Assembly (NCBI RefSeq): GCF_024158915.1
Contig: NZ_JAMZGF010000005.1
Coordinates: 62,001 to 126,000, forward strand
Length of the DNA stretch: 64,000 nt
Direction: 5' to 3'
Source: Chryseobacterium sp. S0630
Lineage (GTDB): Bacteria; Bacteroidota; Bacteroidia; Flavobacteriales; Weeksellaceae
The notes below the pieces were generated by a model. That model saw only the letters and a list, made by a program, of their open reading frames with translations. It ran no database searches and was not told the DNA's origin. Position numbers and translations under genes: made by a program. Positions within the stretch are counted from its first letter, which is position 1, and each line of letters opens with the position of its first letter. Of this stretch, positions 51,402-60,168 are shown piece by piece.

Positions 51402-51496
51402 ATATAGAAGTTAGAAATTAGAGGTTAGAAGTTAGAAATAATAAATACATAGCTTTTAACTCATAATACACTACTCAAAATCATAACTCGTACAAC

Positions 51497-51961
51497 ATGA
51501 AAATTGCTGTTTTTCCAGGGTCTTTTGACCCGATTACACTAGGACATTACGACATTATAGAAAGAGCGGCACCGCTATTTGATAAATTAATCATCGCTAT
51601 CGGGCAGAACTCTCAGAAAAAATATATGTTCCCTCTTGAAAAAAGAATGGAATTTATTCAGAACTCTGTAGCAGAATTTCCCAATGTGGAAGTAGACTCC
51701 TTCGAAGGCTTAACGGTAGATTACTGTTTTGAAAAAAATGCACAGTATATCATCAGAGGATTAAGAAACCCGGCTGATTTTGAATTTGAAAAAGCAATTG
51801 CCCATACCAACAGAACTTTAGCTCACAAAAAACTGGAAACCGTATTCTTACTGACTTCTTCAGGAAAATCTTTCATCAGCAGCAGCATTGTAAGGGAAGT
51901 TATTAACCACGGCGGCGAATATGAACTGATGGTTCCGGACTCTGTGAGAGTGGAAAGATAA
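51497..51961 (+). CDS. coaD: phosphopantetheine adenylyltransferase
   Basis: 154 residues, coenzyme A synthesis step 4. PGSFDPITLGHYDII carries the HxGH-like nucleotide motif (TLGHY), and ISSSIVREVI is the second (SSSxVR). The gene ends 4 bp before the inverted repeat of the next element. Confidence 0.95.
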   Translation: MKIAVFPGSFDPITLGHYDIIERAAPLFDKLIIAIGQNSQKKYMFPLEKRMEFIQNSVAEFPNVEVDSFEGLTVDYCFEKNAQYIIRGLRNPADFEFEKAIAHTNRTLAHKKLETVFLLTSSGKSFISSSIVREVINHGGEYELMVPDSVRVER

Positions 51962-51964
51962 ATA

Positions 51965-52392
51965 TAAGTAATGAGCAATAAGTAATGAGTAATTTTGATA
52001 GGGTAGATTTTAACCAAATTTTCCGGGAAAGAACCAAAAACTTTTCTATTGCTATCATTAAAACTCTTTCTTCATTACCTTTTTCGGATGACATTTCAAT
52101 AATTAGAAAACAAATTATCAGATCTTCAACTTCTGTGGCAGCCAATTACAGAGCGGTATCCAGAGCAAGATCGGAGAAAGAGAAATCTGCTAAAATATGC
52201 ATCGTAGTCGAAGAAATTGATGAAACTCAACTTTGGCTTGAAATTATTGAAGAATTAGAATATGTAAGTCCGGAAAAAATTTTACATTTAAAAACAGAAT
52301 GTGAAGAACTTGTAAAAGTTATGACTACCTATAAGTTTAAATTATCTCAAATTTAAATGGCATAATTTTTATTACTCATTGCTCATTACTTA
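51965..52392 (+). repeat. inverted-repeat-flanked unit containing an S23-type gene
   Basis: TAAGTAATGAGCAAT (51965-51979) and its perfect inverted copy ATTGCTCATTACTTA (52378-52392), 15 bp each. An inner copy AATGAGTAAT (51984-51993) matches ATTACTCATT (52371-52380). The unit is 428 bp and holds one gene whose ATG lies within the left repeat. Confidence 0.7.
51985..52356 (+). CDS. four-helix-bundle protein (S23 family)
   Basis: 123 residues, all helical: FSIAIIKTLSSLPFSDDISI, IRKQIIRSSTSVAANYRAVSRA (cut), SAKICIVVEEIDETQLWLEI. This is the fold of the 23S rRNA intervening-sequence protein and of diversity-generating-retroelement Avd. Many free-standing copies exist in Bacteroidota with unknown function. 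No reverse transcriptase or 23S gene nearby. The ATG lies inside the left inverted repeat. Confidence 0.85.
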   Translation: MSNFDRVDFNQIFRERTKNFSIAIIKTLSSLPFSDDISIIRKQIIRSSTSVAANYRAVSRARSEKEKSAKICIVVEEIDETQLWLEIIEELEYVSPEKILHLKTECEELVKVMTTYKFKLSQI

Positions 52393-52405
52393 TCATTCAT
52401 AATAT

Positions 52406-53038
52406 ATGCACGAACAGTTCAATTTTGCGATAGAAGTCCTTGGGACCATTGCCTTTTCCATGTCCGGAAGTTTTGCAGCGATGCAGAAACGGCTTGATCC
52501 GTTCGGAGTGCTTATTATTGCATTTGTAACTTCTGTGGGAGGAGGAACTGTAAGAGATCTGTTACTGGATATCCCTGTATTCTGGATGCATGATATTCTT
52601 ATGTGTACCCTGATTCTGGCGACCAGTATTTTTTCCATGATATTCAAATCTCTTGAAAAGAACTTTAAGGTAACCTTATTTATTTTCGACAGCTTCGGGC
52701 TTGGACTATTTACCATTATCGGAGTTCAGAAAGGATTAAATGCTGGAATTCATCCTATGATCTGTATTGCATTAGGAACTATTACAGGCTGTTTCGGAGG
52801 GATTATCCGGGATATATTACTCAATAGAATTCCATTAATTTTCAGAAAGGAAATTTATGCCACAGCATGTATCGTAGGTGGAGCAGCATTTTTGCTGATG
52901 ACCCAATATACCACACTGTCATACACTTTCATTCAGATTTTCACCATTTTACTCATCGTTGCCATTCGAACTTTCGCAGTGAAATACCACTGGCAGATGC
53001 CAAAATTTTACGGATATGATCAAAACTCGGAAATGTAA
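52406..53038 (+). CDS. TRIC-type (UPF0126) cation channel family protein
   Basis: 210 residues with about seven helices. Two UPF0126 repeats: GTIAFSMSGSFAAMQKRLDPFG...VGGGTVRDLLLD and SFGLGLFTIIGVQKGLNAG...FGGIIRDILLN. Such proteins form trimeric cation channels. 14 bp after the S23 inverted repeat. Confidence 0.9.
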   Translation: MHEQFNFAIEVLGTIAFSMSGSFAAMQKRLDPFGVLIIAFVTSVGGGTVRDLLLDIPVFWMHDILMCTLILATSIFSMIFKSLEKNFKVTLFIFDSFGLGLFTIIGVQKGLNAGIHPMICIALGTITGCFGGIIRDILLNRIPLIFRKEIYATACIVGGAAFLLMTQYTTLSYTFIQIFTILLIVAIRTFAVKYHWQMPKFYGYDQNSEM

Positions 53039-53080
53039 TTTAAAAACCATTCTTGTTCGATAAAATTTAAATAGAATTAA

Positions 53081-53227
53081 CAGGTCGCTCCTCCGGAGCT
53101 TTATTTTATGGGGATTTCATTTTTCTACTAACAGCAGATCCCGATGGGATCAAATTTAGCTCCAATGGGAGCTGACTGTTAATAGAACGTATTTGTTTTA
53201 AAATGAGAGCTCCGGAGGAGCGACCTG
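53081..53227. repeat. nested palindromic element
   Basis: CAGGTCGCTCCTCCGGAGCT (53081-53100) is repeated in perfect reverse as 53208-53227. Inside are hairpins GATCCC-GAT-GGGATC (53137-53151) and AGCTCC-AATG-GGAGCT (53158-53173), framed by TAACAG (53129-53134) and CTGTTA (53176-53181). Non-coding; the rest of 53039-53349 shows nothing but a terminator. Confidence 0.85.
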
Positions 53228-53297
53228 CTAATTCATAGCGTAAATATTAATATTTTCAATGTATTTATACTTTTTATCGGACAGTAATGGGTCGTAC

Positions 53298-53330
53298 AAA
53301 AAAGACTGTCCTTTTAGGACAGCCTCTTTT
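53298..53330 (-). terminator. terminator of the TPR-like gene
   Basis: CTGTCCT (53306-53312) pairs with AGGACAG (53316-53322), with a minus-strand U-run. The gene's stop is at 53350. Confidence 0.7.
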
Positions 53331-53349
53331 ATATTATTTGTTAGATTGA

Positions 53350-53919
53350 CTAGAAGAATTTTCCTCTGTTTCTCATATTTGGATTATGCATATGCTTCTG
53401 CATGGTTGGCATTTTCAACTGATCTTTCATCATTTTGATCTGATCTGTCATCATTCCTGCGCTGTCTAGTCTTTTTGCCTCTTCCAGCAACTTCTGACCT
53501 TCCTGCTTTCTTCCTTTAGAAATAGCAGCTGCTGCAAGATTCAAAGTAGCCATTGCTCTGTCGTGTTTCATATTCAAACCATACTCTAAAGCCTTCTTCA
53601 TGAAAGGTTCTACTTTAGCAGGGTGATCCTGAGCTTGTGTCAGTCCTGATAAATAGTGAAAATATCCATACTGAGTCTTATGAAGTTGTCCTTTATAATC
53701 TGTTATCTTGGATAACCATTCTCCGGCTTTTTCCATATTTTGTTTTCTCAATTGCCAGAATGCCAACAAGATATACTCATTTTTAAAGAAGAGTAAGATA
53801 GGAAATGCAGCCAAAAGAAAAACAACAATACCCCATCCAAGATTTCTTGTGAAAATCATCATATAAAGTCCTAACAGGATAAGAACTGCTGCTACTGCAA
53901 TTTTTATGTATTTATTCAT
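53350..53919 (-). CDS. membrane protein with TPR-like C-terminus
   Basis: 189 residues: two transmembrane helices (about 5-25 and 27-47) followed by a helical region (YFHYLSGLTQAQDHPAKVEPF, ATLNLAAAAISKGRKQEGQKLL) with TPR-like repeat character, and a Met/Asn-rich C-terminal tail. A protein-interaction role is likely; no more can be said. Confidence 0.7.
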   Translation of the reverse strand: MNKYIKIAVAAVLILLGLYMMIFTRNLGWGIVVFLLAAFPILLFFKNEYILLAFWQLRKQNMEKAGEWLSKITDYKGQLHKTQYGYFHYLSGLTQAQDHPAKVEPFMKKALEYGLNMKHDRAMATLNLAAAAISKGRKQEGQKLLEEAKRLDSAGMMTDQIKMMKDQLKMPTMQKHMHNPNMRNRGKFF

Positions 53920-53937
53920 TATTAAATTTTAGAAGTG

Positions 53938-53945
53938 CAAAGATA
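53938..53945 (-). promoter_or_regulatory. -7 box before the TPR-like gene
   Basis: Minus-strand TATCTTTG, exact match, 18 bp before the start. Confidence 0.6.
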
Positions 53946-54068
53946 ATAAATTTAGAGCTTAAAGTTCAAAAAGTCAATTGTGAATGGTCAATTCGCTGCG
54001 CTTATTAATTTTTGTATCTGTAAGAAAATTCACGATTCACTTTGCGAAGCAAAATTGACTATTGACAT

Positions 54069-54566
54069 CTAATCTTCTTTTTTGATTTTTTCAAACGTCT
54101 GGAAACAGAAATCATAGCCATTCTTTTCATCTTTCTCATGGCAGATTTCGTTGGTCATTTTCCAGATTTTAGGATCTATTTTCGGAAAGAATGTATCAGC
54201 CTGAAGATCTGCTTTCACCAAAGTAACTTCAAGTCTGTCCACAACATCCATAGTCTGCTCATAGATATTTCCTCCTCCGATAACAAAAACTTCTTCGTCA
54301 ATCTTCTTAGCAAATTTCAATGCTTCTTTGATGCTTCCTACGATAAGAATTCCTTCCTCAAACCAGTCTTTCTTTCTTGACACAACAATGTTGGTACGGT
54401 TCGGAAGAGCTTTTCCAATACTTTCATAGGTCTTTCTCCCCATAATAATCGGATGCCCTGAAGTAATATCTTTAAAATGTTTCAAATCTTTGGGAAGATG
54501 CCAAAGCAACTGGTTTTCAAAACCAATTTCATTTTTCTCTCCCATTGCCACCACTATTGTTGTCAT
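54069..54566 (-). CDS. folA: dihydrofolate reductase
   Basis: 165 residues. Motifs: IVVAMGEKNEIGFENQLLWHLPKDLKHF (catalytic Asp in the LPKDL segment), GRKTYESIGKALPNRTN, and VIGGGNIYEQ. Reduces dihydrofolate for thymidylate and purine synthesis. Shares a short divergent promoter region with the LemA operon. Confidence 0.95.
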   Translation of the reverse strand: MTTIVVAMGEKNEIGFENQLLWHLPKDLKHFKDITSGHPIIMGRKTYESIGKALPNRTNIVVSRKKDWFEEGILIVGSIKEALKFAKKIDEEVFVIGGGNIYEQTMDVVDRLEVTLVKADLQADTFFPKIDPKIWKMTNEICHEKDEKNGYDFCFQTFEKIKKED

Positions 54567-54581
54567 TCAAATAATTTTTTA

Positions 54582-54589
54582 CAAAATTA
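54582..54589 (-). promoter_or_regulatory. -7 box of folA
   Basis: Minus-strand TAATTTTG, exact TAnnTTTG, 15 bp before the folA start. It is 12 bp from the plus-strand -7 box of LemA. Confidence 0.55.
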
Positions 54590-54601
54590 GCACATAATTT
54601 G

Positions 54602-54609
54602 TATATTTG
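54602..54609 (+). promoter_or_regulatory. -7 box of the LemA-TPM operon
   Basis: TATATTTG, exact match, 30 bp before the LemA ATG. Confidence 0.6.
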
Positions 54610-54639
54610 GTTAGCACAAAAAATTTAAAAAAATAAACT

Positions 54640-55245
54640 ATGAAAAATAAAGGATGTCTGGGTGCAGGAACCATTGGTATTGCCCTTCTTATTATTGTTG
54701 CTATTCTATTCTTCTGGGGAAAAAGCGGATATAACAGCTTTGTCAACAAAGAACAGACGGTAAACGCAAAATGGTCTAATGTAGAGACTGTATATCAGAA
54801 AAGAGCGAACCTTATTCCTAACCTGGAAAGAACCGTAAAATCGTATTCAAAATTTGAGCAGGAAACTTTAACACAAGTTGTGGAAGCTCGTTCTAAAGCA
54901 ACTTCTATCAATATTGATCCTACGAATATGACCGAAGCTGATCTGGCAAAATTCCAGGCAGCACAAGGAGAATTATCGGGTGCATTAAGCAGATTGATGG
55001 CTGTAGTAGAGTCTTATCCTAACCTAAAAGCAGATCAGCAGTATATCAACTTCCAAAGAGAATATACCGCTATCGAAAACAGTATCAGAACTGAAACGGT
55101 TTACTATAATGATGCTGCGAAGGATTACAACACTTCCATCAAGACTTTCCCGAATAATATTCTGGCGAATTTCACCAACTTCAAAGAAAAACCTTATTTC
55201 AAAGCTGACGCAGGCGCTCAGAAAGCCCCTGAAGTATTCAAATAA
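54640..55245 (+). CDS. LemA family membrane protein
   Basis: 201 residues: one transmembrane helix (about 9-26) and a helical coiled-coil domain with NSFVNKEQTVNAKWSNVETVYQKRANLIPNLERTVKS (key: VYQKRANLIPNL), the LemA signature. Role unknown, often with TPM-domain proteins as here. Two bases before the next gene. Confidence 0.93.
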   Translation: MKNKGCLGAGTIGIALLIIVAILFFWGKSGYNSFVNKEQTVNAKWSNVETVYQKRANLIPNLERTVKSYSKFEQETLTQVVEARSKATSINIDPTNMTEADLAKFQAAQGELSGALSRLMAVVESYPNLKADQQYINFQREYTAIENSIRTETVYYNDAAKDYNTSIKTFPNNILANFTNFKEKPYFKADAGAQKAPEVFK

Positions 55246-55247
55246 TA

Positions 55248-55676
55248 ATGGGTAATTTCCTAACAAATCAACAGATCGCTTCCCTTGTGGAAGCGATTCA
55301 ATCTGCGGAAGATCATTCTACAGGAGAGATCAGAGTGCATATTGATTCCAACACGGAAAACCGTGATGCCAGAACTGCATTTGATGTTTTCAAAAAACTG
55401 GATATGGATAAAACAGCAGACAGAAATGCAGTGCTTTTCCATGTCAATTTTGAACAAAAATACCTTACCATCATTGGAGATATTGGAATTCATGAAAAAG
55501 TAAAACAGTCTTACTGGGATCATCTTCACGATTATATCACCGCTGAATTTGCCAAAGGAAATTATTATCAGGCGCTGAAAAGTGCTATCCTGGAAACAGG
55601 ACTTGAACTCAAAAAACATTTTCCTGTAGAAGGAGAAAATCCAAACCAACTCCCAAATGAAATTACGTTCTCTTAA
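55248..55676 (+). CDS. TPM-domain protein (first)
   Basis: 142 residues, no signal peptide. TPM fold: AIQSAEDHSTGEIRVHIDSN and DIGIHEKVKQSYWDHL. Cytoplasmic partner of the LemA and following TPM proteins, presumably for a membrane complex. Overlaps the next gene by 20 bases. Confidence 0.88.
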   Translation: MGNFLTNQQIASLVEAIQSAEDHSTGEIRVHIDSNTENRDARTAFDVFKKLDMDKTADRNAVLFHVNFEQKYLTIIGDIGIHEKVKQSYWDHLHDYITAEFAKGNYYQALKSAILETGLELKKHFPVEGENPNQLPNEITFS

Positions 55677-56472
55677 AATAGTATTTTCATTTTTACTACT
55701 CTGCTTTTACACTTTTGTATCAGCACAATACACCATTCCTGAAAAGCCTGCAGTGCTCTATCCTGTTTTTGATGAAGCCGGATTGCTTTCTCAGCAGGAA
55801 AAAGATGCACTTAATAATAAACTAATCAAGTTTGCAGATTCTACCTCAACGGAAATTGAAGTCGTCATCATCCGCTCTACCAAAGGGGAAGATGTGAATT
55901 TTCTGGCAACCATGTTCGGGGAAAAATGGAAAATCGGAAAAAAGGGTGTGGATAACGGAGTGGTTTTCCTTATTGCCACAGAAGACAGAACCATGTCTAT
56001 CCAACAGGGACGTGCTGTAGAGCAATATCTTACTGCTTCAGTAGCAGGACAAATCTTAGATTACATCGTCACTCCAAATTTCAAGAAAGGACTTTGGTAT
56101 GATGGAATCAATGGTGGAACCTCAGCTATTATGGAGGCTGTTGAAGGAAAATTCAAACCTGTAGCTACAACAGCTCCTTCCGGTAATGGAAGTGCCTTTA
56201 AAGTTCTTATCATTGCTTTTATTATTTTCATCATTATTGCTATCCTTTTTGGAAACAGAGGAGGCGGACGTGGTGGAAATAATGACGACGATGATGATGT
56301 GATCATTACCAGAAGAGGACGCAGAAATTATCCTGGCGGTTTCTTCCCATTCCCAGGCGGCTTCGGAGGAGGTGGCTTTGGCGGTGGAAGTTCCGGCGGC
56401 GGTGGCGGCGGATTCGGAGGCTTCGGCGGTGGCGGAAGTTTTGGAGGCGGTGGCGCATCCGGAGGTTGGTAA
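55657..56472 (+). CDS. TPM-domain protein with Gly-rich tail (YgcG-like)
   Basis: 271 residues with a signal peptide (MKLRSLKIVFSFLLLCFYTFVSAQ). A TPM domain (about 30-160: LSQQEKDALNNKLIKFADST, KGVDNGVVFLIATEDRTMSI), one transmembrane helix (about 185-203), a short acidic run and a Gly/Phe-rich C-terminus (GGFGGGGFGGGSSGGGGG). This is the YgcG-type layout. Terminator follows. Confidence 0.9.
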   Translation: MKLRSLKIVFSFLLLCFYTFVSAQYTIPEKPAVLYPVFDEAGLLSQQEKDALNNKLIKFADSTSTEIEVVIIRSTKGEDVNFLATMFGEKWKIGKKGVDNGVVFLIATEDRTMSIQQGRAVEQYLTASVAGQILDYIVTPNFKKGLWYDGINGGTSAIMEAVEGKFKPVATTAPSGNGSAFKVLIIAFIIFIIIAILFGNRGGGRGGNNDDDDDVIITRRGRRNYPGGFFPFPGGFGGGGFGGGSSGGGGGGFGGFGGGGSFGGGGASGGW

Positions 56473-56501
56473 ATTAATAAGTCAATTTAAAATTTATATA
56501 G

Positions 56502-56530
56502 AAATCAGATCATCACGATCTGATTTTTTT
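56502..56530 (+). terminator. terminator of the LemA-TPM operon
   Basis: AAATCAGATC (56502-56511) pairs with GATCTGATTT (56517-56526), followed by T. Confidence 0.88.
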
Positions 56531-56667
56531 ATTTAAAATCTAAAATAACCTCATTTTTTTAACTTTTATTAATGGTAAATTGACCTTTACGTATTAAAAA
56601 ATTAACAAAAGCGTTAAAAAAATACCGTTTATTCAATATTTTTCTTATATTTACTGAAAACAGGATT

Positions 56668-57189
56668 ATGAAGAAGACGCTGGTAGTATTTGCACACCCT
56701 TATCTGGAGCACTCCAATTCGAATGTAGAGCTCATCAATTTCTACGTTCGCCACCAGCATTATACCCTAAGAGATCTTTACGAAGAATATCCTGACTTTC
56801 ATATCGCAGCTTTCCGGGAAAGAAAGCGTCTTAAAAATTACGAACGTTTTGTTTTCCAGTTTCCCCTGATATGGTTCGGAATGCCTCCTCTTCTCAGATT
56901 ATGGATTGATGAAGTTTTCGACAGAGACTGGCTTAAAGAAGGTGAACATAATCCTCTGGAAGGAAAAGAAGTCTATATTCTCGTAACCACCGGCGGAAAA
57001 GAAAGATCTTTCAGTAAAACCGGCACTTATCAATATACCATAGATGAACTCATCAGCGGGCTTATTGTTTCATTAAAGGTCTTCAAAGCAGATATTAAGC
57101 ATATCAAAATCGTATACGAAGCCAACAAGCTCTCTAAAAAAGAAATTATTTTACATAAAAAAGAATTTACAGAACTCCTCAATCAATAG
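56668..57189 (+). CDS. KefF-like NAD(P)H-dependent quinone reductase
   Basis: 173-residue flavodoxin-fold protein: VVFAHPYLEHSNSNVELINF (FMN site), FQFPLIWFGMPPLLRLWIDEVF, and LVTTGGKERSF. KefF-type ancillary protein, co-transcribed with the antiporter 3 bp downstream. TATATTTA (56646-56653) is a weak -7 candidate. Confidence 0.9.
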   Translation: MKKTLVVFAHPYLEHSNSNVELINFYVRHQHYTLRDLYEEYPDFHIAAFRERKRLKNYERFVFQFPLIWFGMPPLLRLWIDEVFDRDWLKEGEHNPLEGKEVYILVTTGGKERSFSKTGTYQYTIDELISGLIVSLKVFKADIKHIKIVYEANKLSKKEIILHKKEFTELLNQ

Positions 57190-57192
57190 CAT

Positions 57193-59082
57193 ATGGAATC
57201 CAGCTTAGCGATGAACACATTAATTTTTCTCGGTGTAGCCATTATTATGGTTCCATTAGCCAGGAAATTTGGGTTGAGTTCTGTCATCGGTTATATTTTA
57301 GGAGGAATTATCATAGGTCCTTATGCCCTTAAACTTACAGGAAACAATGTCAATGACATTATGCATGCCAGCGAGTTTGGAGTGATCATGCTTTTGTTTT
57401 TGGTAGGTCTGGAACTGGAGCCCCGGAAATTCTGGGAAATGCGAAAGAAAATAATGGGTCTGGGACTGTCTCAGATGGCTCTTACCATTCTTCTGCTTTT
57501 CCTGGTATTCACAAGCGTAGGCTGGAGAGTAGACAAAGCGATAGCTATTGCCATGTGCTTTGCTCTATCTTCCACTGCCATTGTTCTGCAGACTTTACAG
57601 GAAAAAAATAATCTCAAAACTACCGCTGGAGAAGCTTCATTTTCTACCCTGTTGTTTCAGGACATTTCGGTGATTCCTATTCTTGCAATATTGCCTATTC
57701 TGGCCAATTATAAAGCCAAGCATCATGACAATGAAATTCAGATTCTGATCCAGAAACTCCCGGAGTGGCTTCAAGCCGGAACGGTTATTTTTGGAGTGGC
57801 ATTGCTTATTTTGCTGGGTAGATATGTCTTTGTTCCTTTCCTGCGTTATGTTTCAAAATCAGGAATGTCAGAGCTATTGACTGCTTCTTCATTATTTTTG
57901 GTTATTGGGGTTTCAGAGCTGATGGTTGTTATTGGCCTTTCCCCTGCATTAGGAGCTTTCCTCGCTGGAGTAATGCTTGCCAACAGTGAATTCCGTCATG
58001 AGCTGGAAGCACAAATAGATCCTTTCAAAGGCCTGCTTTTAGCTGTTTTCTTTGTGAGTGTAGGATCAACCATTAATTTTAATATCATTCAGAAGGATCC
58101 CTTATTTATTTTCAGTACTGTTTTTGCCGTGCTGGCCGTAAAATTTGTGGTTTTATATGTAATCGGAAAGTTTTTCAGGATAGATACTCCTCAAAGTCTT
58201 TTTTATGCTTTTGCCCTTTCTCAGGTAGGAGAATTTGCATTTGTACTGCTTAACTATGCATCAGACCTTTATCTTTTAGGTCCTGAGATGAATGCTCAGA
58301 TGATGGCTGTTACGGCAATCACCATGTGTATCACTCCTATTCTTCTGATCATTAATGACAAGTTTATTACTCCAAAATTTATTAAAGAAATTCCCGAAGA
58401 GGAACATGATTATAATATTCTCGACAGCAATGTGGCTCAAAAGAAAATCATTATTGTAGGTTTTGGGCATTTCGGAAGTACAGTAGGACGTCTTTTAAAA
58501 GCCAATAAAATACCAGCTACCGTTTTGGATCGTGATTCTGACCGTGTTAAACTGCTAAGAAGCTATGGTTTTAAAGTGTATTATGGTGACGCAACGAGGA
58601 TTCCTATTTTAAGGGCTGCCGGAATTGAAGATGCTGAAATTCTGGTTTTATGTCTGGATGATCCGGATGATAATAAATTCATTGCGGAACTTGTCCGTGA
58701 ACATTATCCTAAAGTAAAAATTTTTGTAAGAGCAAAAAATAGGATTGATGCCTATGATTATCTGAACAATGGCGTCAATCATATTTACCGTGAAACACTA
58801 GGAACAGCTGTGGATATGGCCGTGGATGTACTTCATGAAACAGGAATGAGAAAATATGCTGCAAGACGTCTTGGCCAAAGGTTTATGGCTATTGATAAAG
58901 CATCTGTCCGAAAGCTGGCAAAAATGAAGGAAAACAATGATGACATTACTCTGTTTACCACAAAAGAAATCCTCCAGCGTGAGGAGGAATTATTAGCATA
59001 CGATAATCTTAATTTTGATAATAAAAACTGGGAAGGTTCCTCATCCACCGATGAAGAAGATGAGGAAGAATCCCAGGATTAG
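57193..59082 (+). CDS. KefC-type CPA2 potassium/proton antiporter
   Basis: 629 residues. About 12 helices (to ~385) with the CPA2 motif IGYILGGIIIGPYAL and VGLELEP; then a RCK/TrkA-N domain with the nucleotide motif IIIVGFGHFGSTVGRLL near 418, and an acidic C-terminus (STDEEDEEESQD). Pairs with KefF for toxic-electrophile-gated K+ efflux. Confidence 0.92.
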   Translation: MESSLAMNTLIFLGVAIIMVPLARKFGLSSVIGYILGGIIIGPYALKLTGNNVNDIMHASEFGVIMLLFLVGLELEPRKFWEMRKKIMGLGLSQMALTILLLFLVFTSVGWRVDKAIAIAMCFALSSTAIVLQTLQEKNNLKTTAGEASFSTLLFQDISVIPILAILPILANYKAKHHDNEIQILIQKLPEWLQAGTVIFGVALLILLGRYVFVPFLRYVSKSGMSELLTASSLFLVIGVSELMVVIGLSPALGAFLAGVMLANSEFRHELEAQIDPFKGLLLAVFFVSVGSTINFNIIQKDPLFIFSTVFAVLAVKFVVLYVIGKFFRIDTPQSLFYAFALSQVGEFAFVLLNYASDLYLLGPEMNAQMMAVTAITMCITPILLIINDKFITPKFIKEIPEEEHDYNILDSNVAQKKIIIVGFGHFGSTVGRLLKANKIPATVLDRDSDRVKLLRSYGFKVYYGDATRIPILRAAGIEDAEILVLCLDDPDDNKFIAELVREHYPKVKIFVRAKNRIDAYDYLNNGVNHIYRETLGTAVDMAVDVLHETGMRKYAARRLGQRFMAIDKASVRKLAKMKENNDDITLFTTKEILQREEELLAYDNLNFDNKNWEGSSSTDEEDEEESQD

Positions 59083-59083
59083 T

Positions 59084-59911
59084 TTATTGGATGTTTACGC
59101 TTCCACCGCTACTTTCGTCTTTTATCACACTCTTAAGCTCTCCTTTTTTCGAGATATCCACACTTCCTCCGGATGAAGCACCTGCATTCACACTGGAAAC
59201 AGCACTGATATGAATACTTGCTCCACTGGAAGCATCAGCTTCTACATTATCAGCAATAACTCCTTTTGCAGAAACGCTGCTTCCTGAAGAAGCACTTACG
59301 TCTACCTTTTTTGCTTTACCGGAAAGATCAAGAGTTGATCCTGATGAAGATTCAATATCAAGGTTTACTGCCCATATTTTCCCATCGAAGCTGCTGCTGC
59401 TGCTTACATTGATGGCCATATCATTAGCCTCAAGATCTCCGGAAATACTTCCTGCACTTGATGCTTCAACATCTGTTTTTTCCTGAGTAAATTTATCTTT
59501 TATAATAATTCTCGCAGCTGAATCAGCAACAAGCTTACTAAAATCTTTTGTATAAATTTTAGCTGTCACTTTGCTGATGTTCATCACTCTGATCCCCGGC
59601 TTATAATGAATATGCAGTTTTCCGCCATCATTTTCCACCAGAATTTCGTCAATGATACTTTGAGGTGCCGAGATTTCCACTTTCTCGGTTTCAGATTTTA
59701 TAATTTCTGCTTCAATAGCCTGTGAAACCTGAATTTCATCAAAGTCTCCGTTAAATTCTTTATGCTGTATCGGGCCGTTTTCTTTGCTGACTACTTTCTC
59801 TACCCAATTACTTCTGTCTCCTTCTCTGTCTCTGTTTCGGTTCTCATGTTTATCATTACATGAGGCCAATGCCGCTAAGGCTGAAAAAATAAATAAAGTC
59901 CTTGTTTTCAT
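59084..59911 (-). CDS. GIN-domain (DUF2807) exported protein
   Basis: 275 residues with a lipoprotein-like signal (TLFIFSALAALASCND, Cys18). The beta-helix domain has repeating ASSGSSVSAKGV, ASSGASIHISAV, ASSGGSVDISKK strands typical of DUF2807. Likely an exported surface/adhesion-like protein. Ends one base from the antiporter stop. Confidence 0.88.
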   Translation of the reverse strand: MKTRTLFIFSALAALASCNDKHENRNRDREGDRSNWVEKVVSKENGPIQHKEFNGDFDEIQVSQAIEAEIIKSETEKVEISAPQSIIDEILVENDGGKLHIHYKPGIRVMNISKVTAKIYTKDFSKLVADSAARIIIKDKFTQEKTDVEASSAGSISGDLEANDMAINVSSSSSFDGKIWAVNLDIESSSGSTLDLSGKAKKVDVSASSGSSVSAKGVIADNVEADASSGASIHISAVSSVNAGASSGGSVDISKKGELKSVIKDESSGGSVNIQ

Positions 59912-60168
59912 GCTTATTTCTTTTGTTAATTATTTTTGTTGGTTTCTTTCATTAAATGACAACTAATTTATGAAAAATATTACATTACATTTGAAAATAC
60001 TGCAACTGTATGCAATACTGATTTTTCAGAAAAGACATTCCCGATTCATAGGTACTTAAAAGATTCATTGTAAAACACTCATACAACAGGTTACATAAAT
60101 ACATTCGCCAAAATACATCCTATGATGCAAGTTTTTAATATCTTTATGCTTTAATAACAACTATATTT

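Noticed and set aside
54640-56472. LemA-TPM genes as a new system
   Set aside because: LemA beside TPM-domain proteins with a Gly-rich tail is a common known layout, so it is not novel here.
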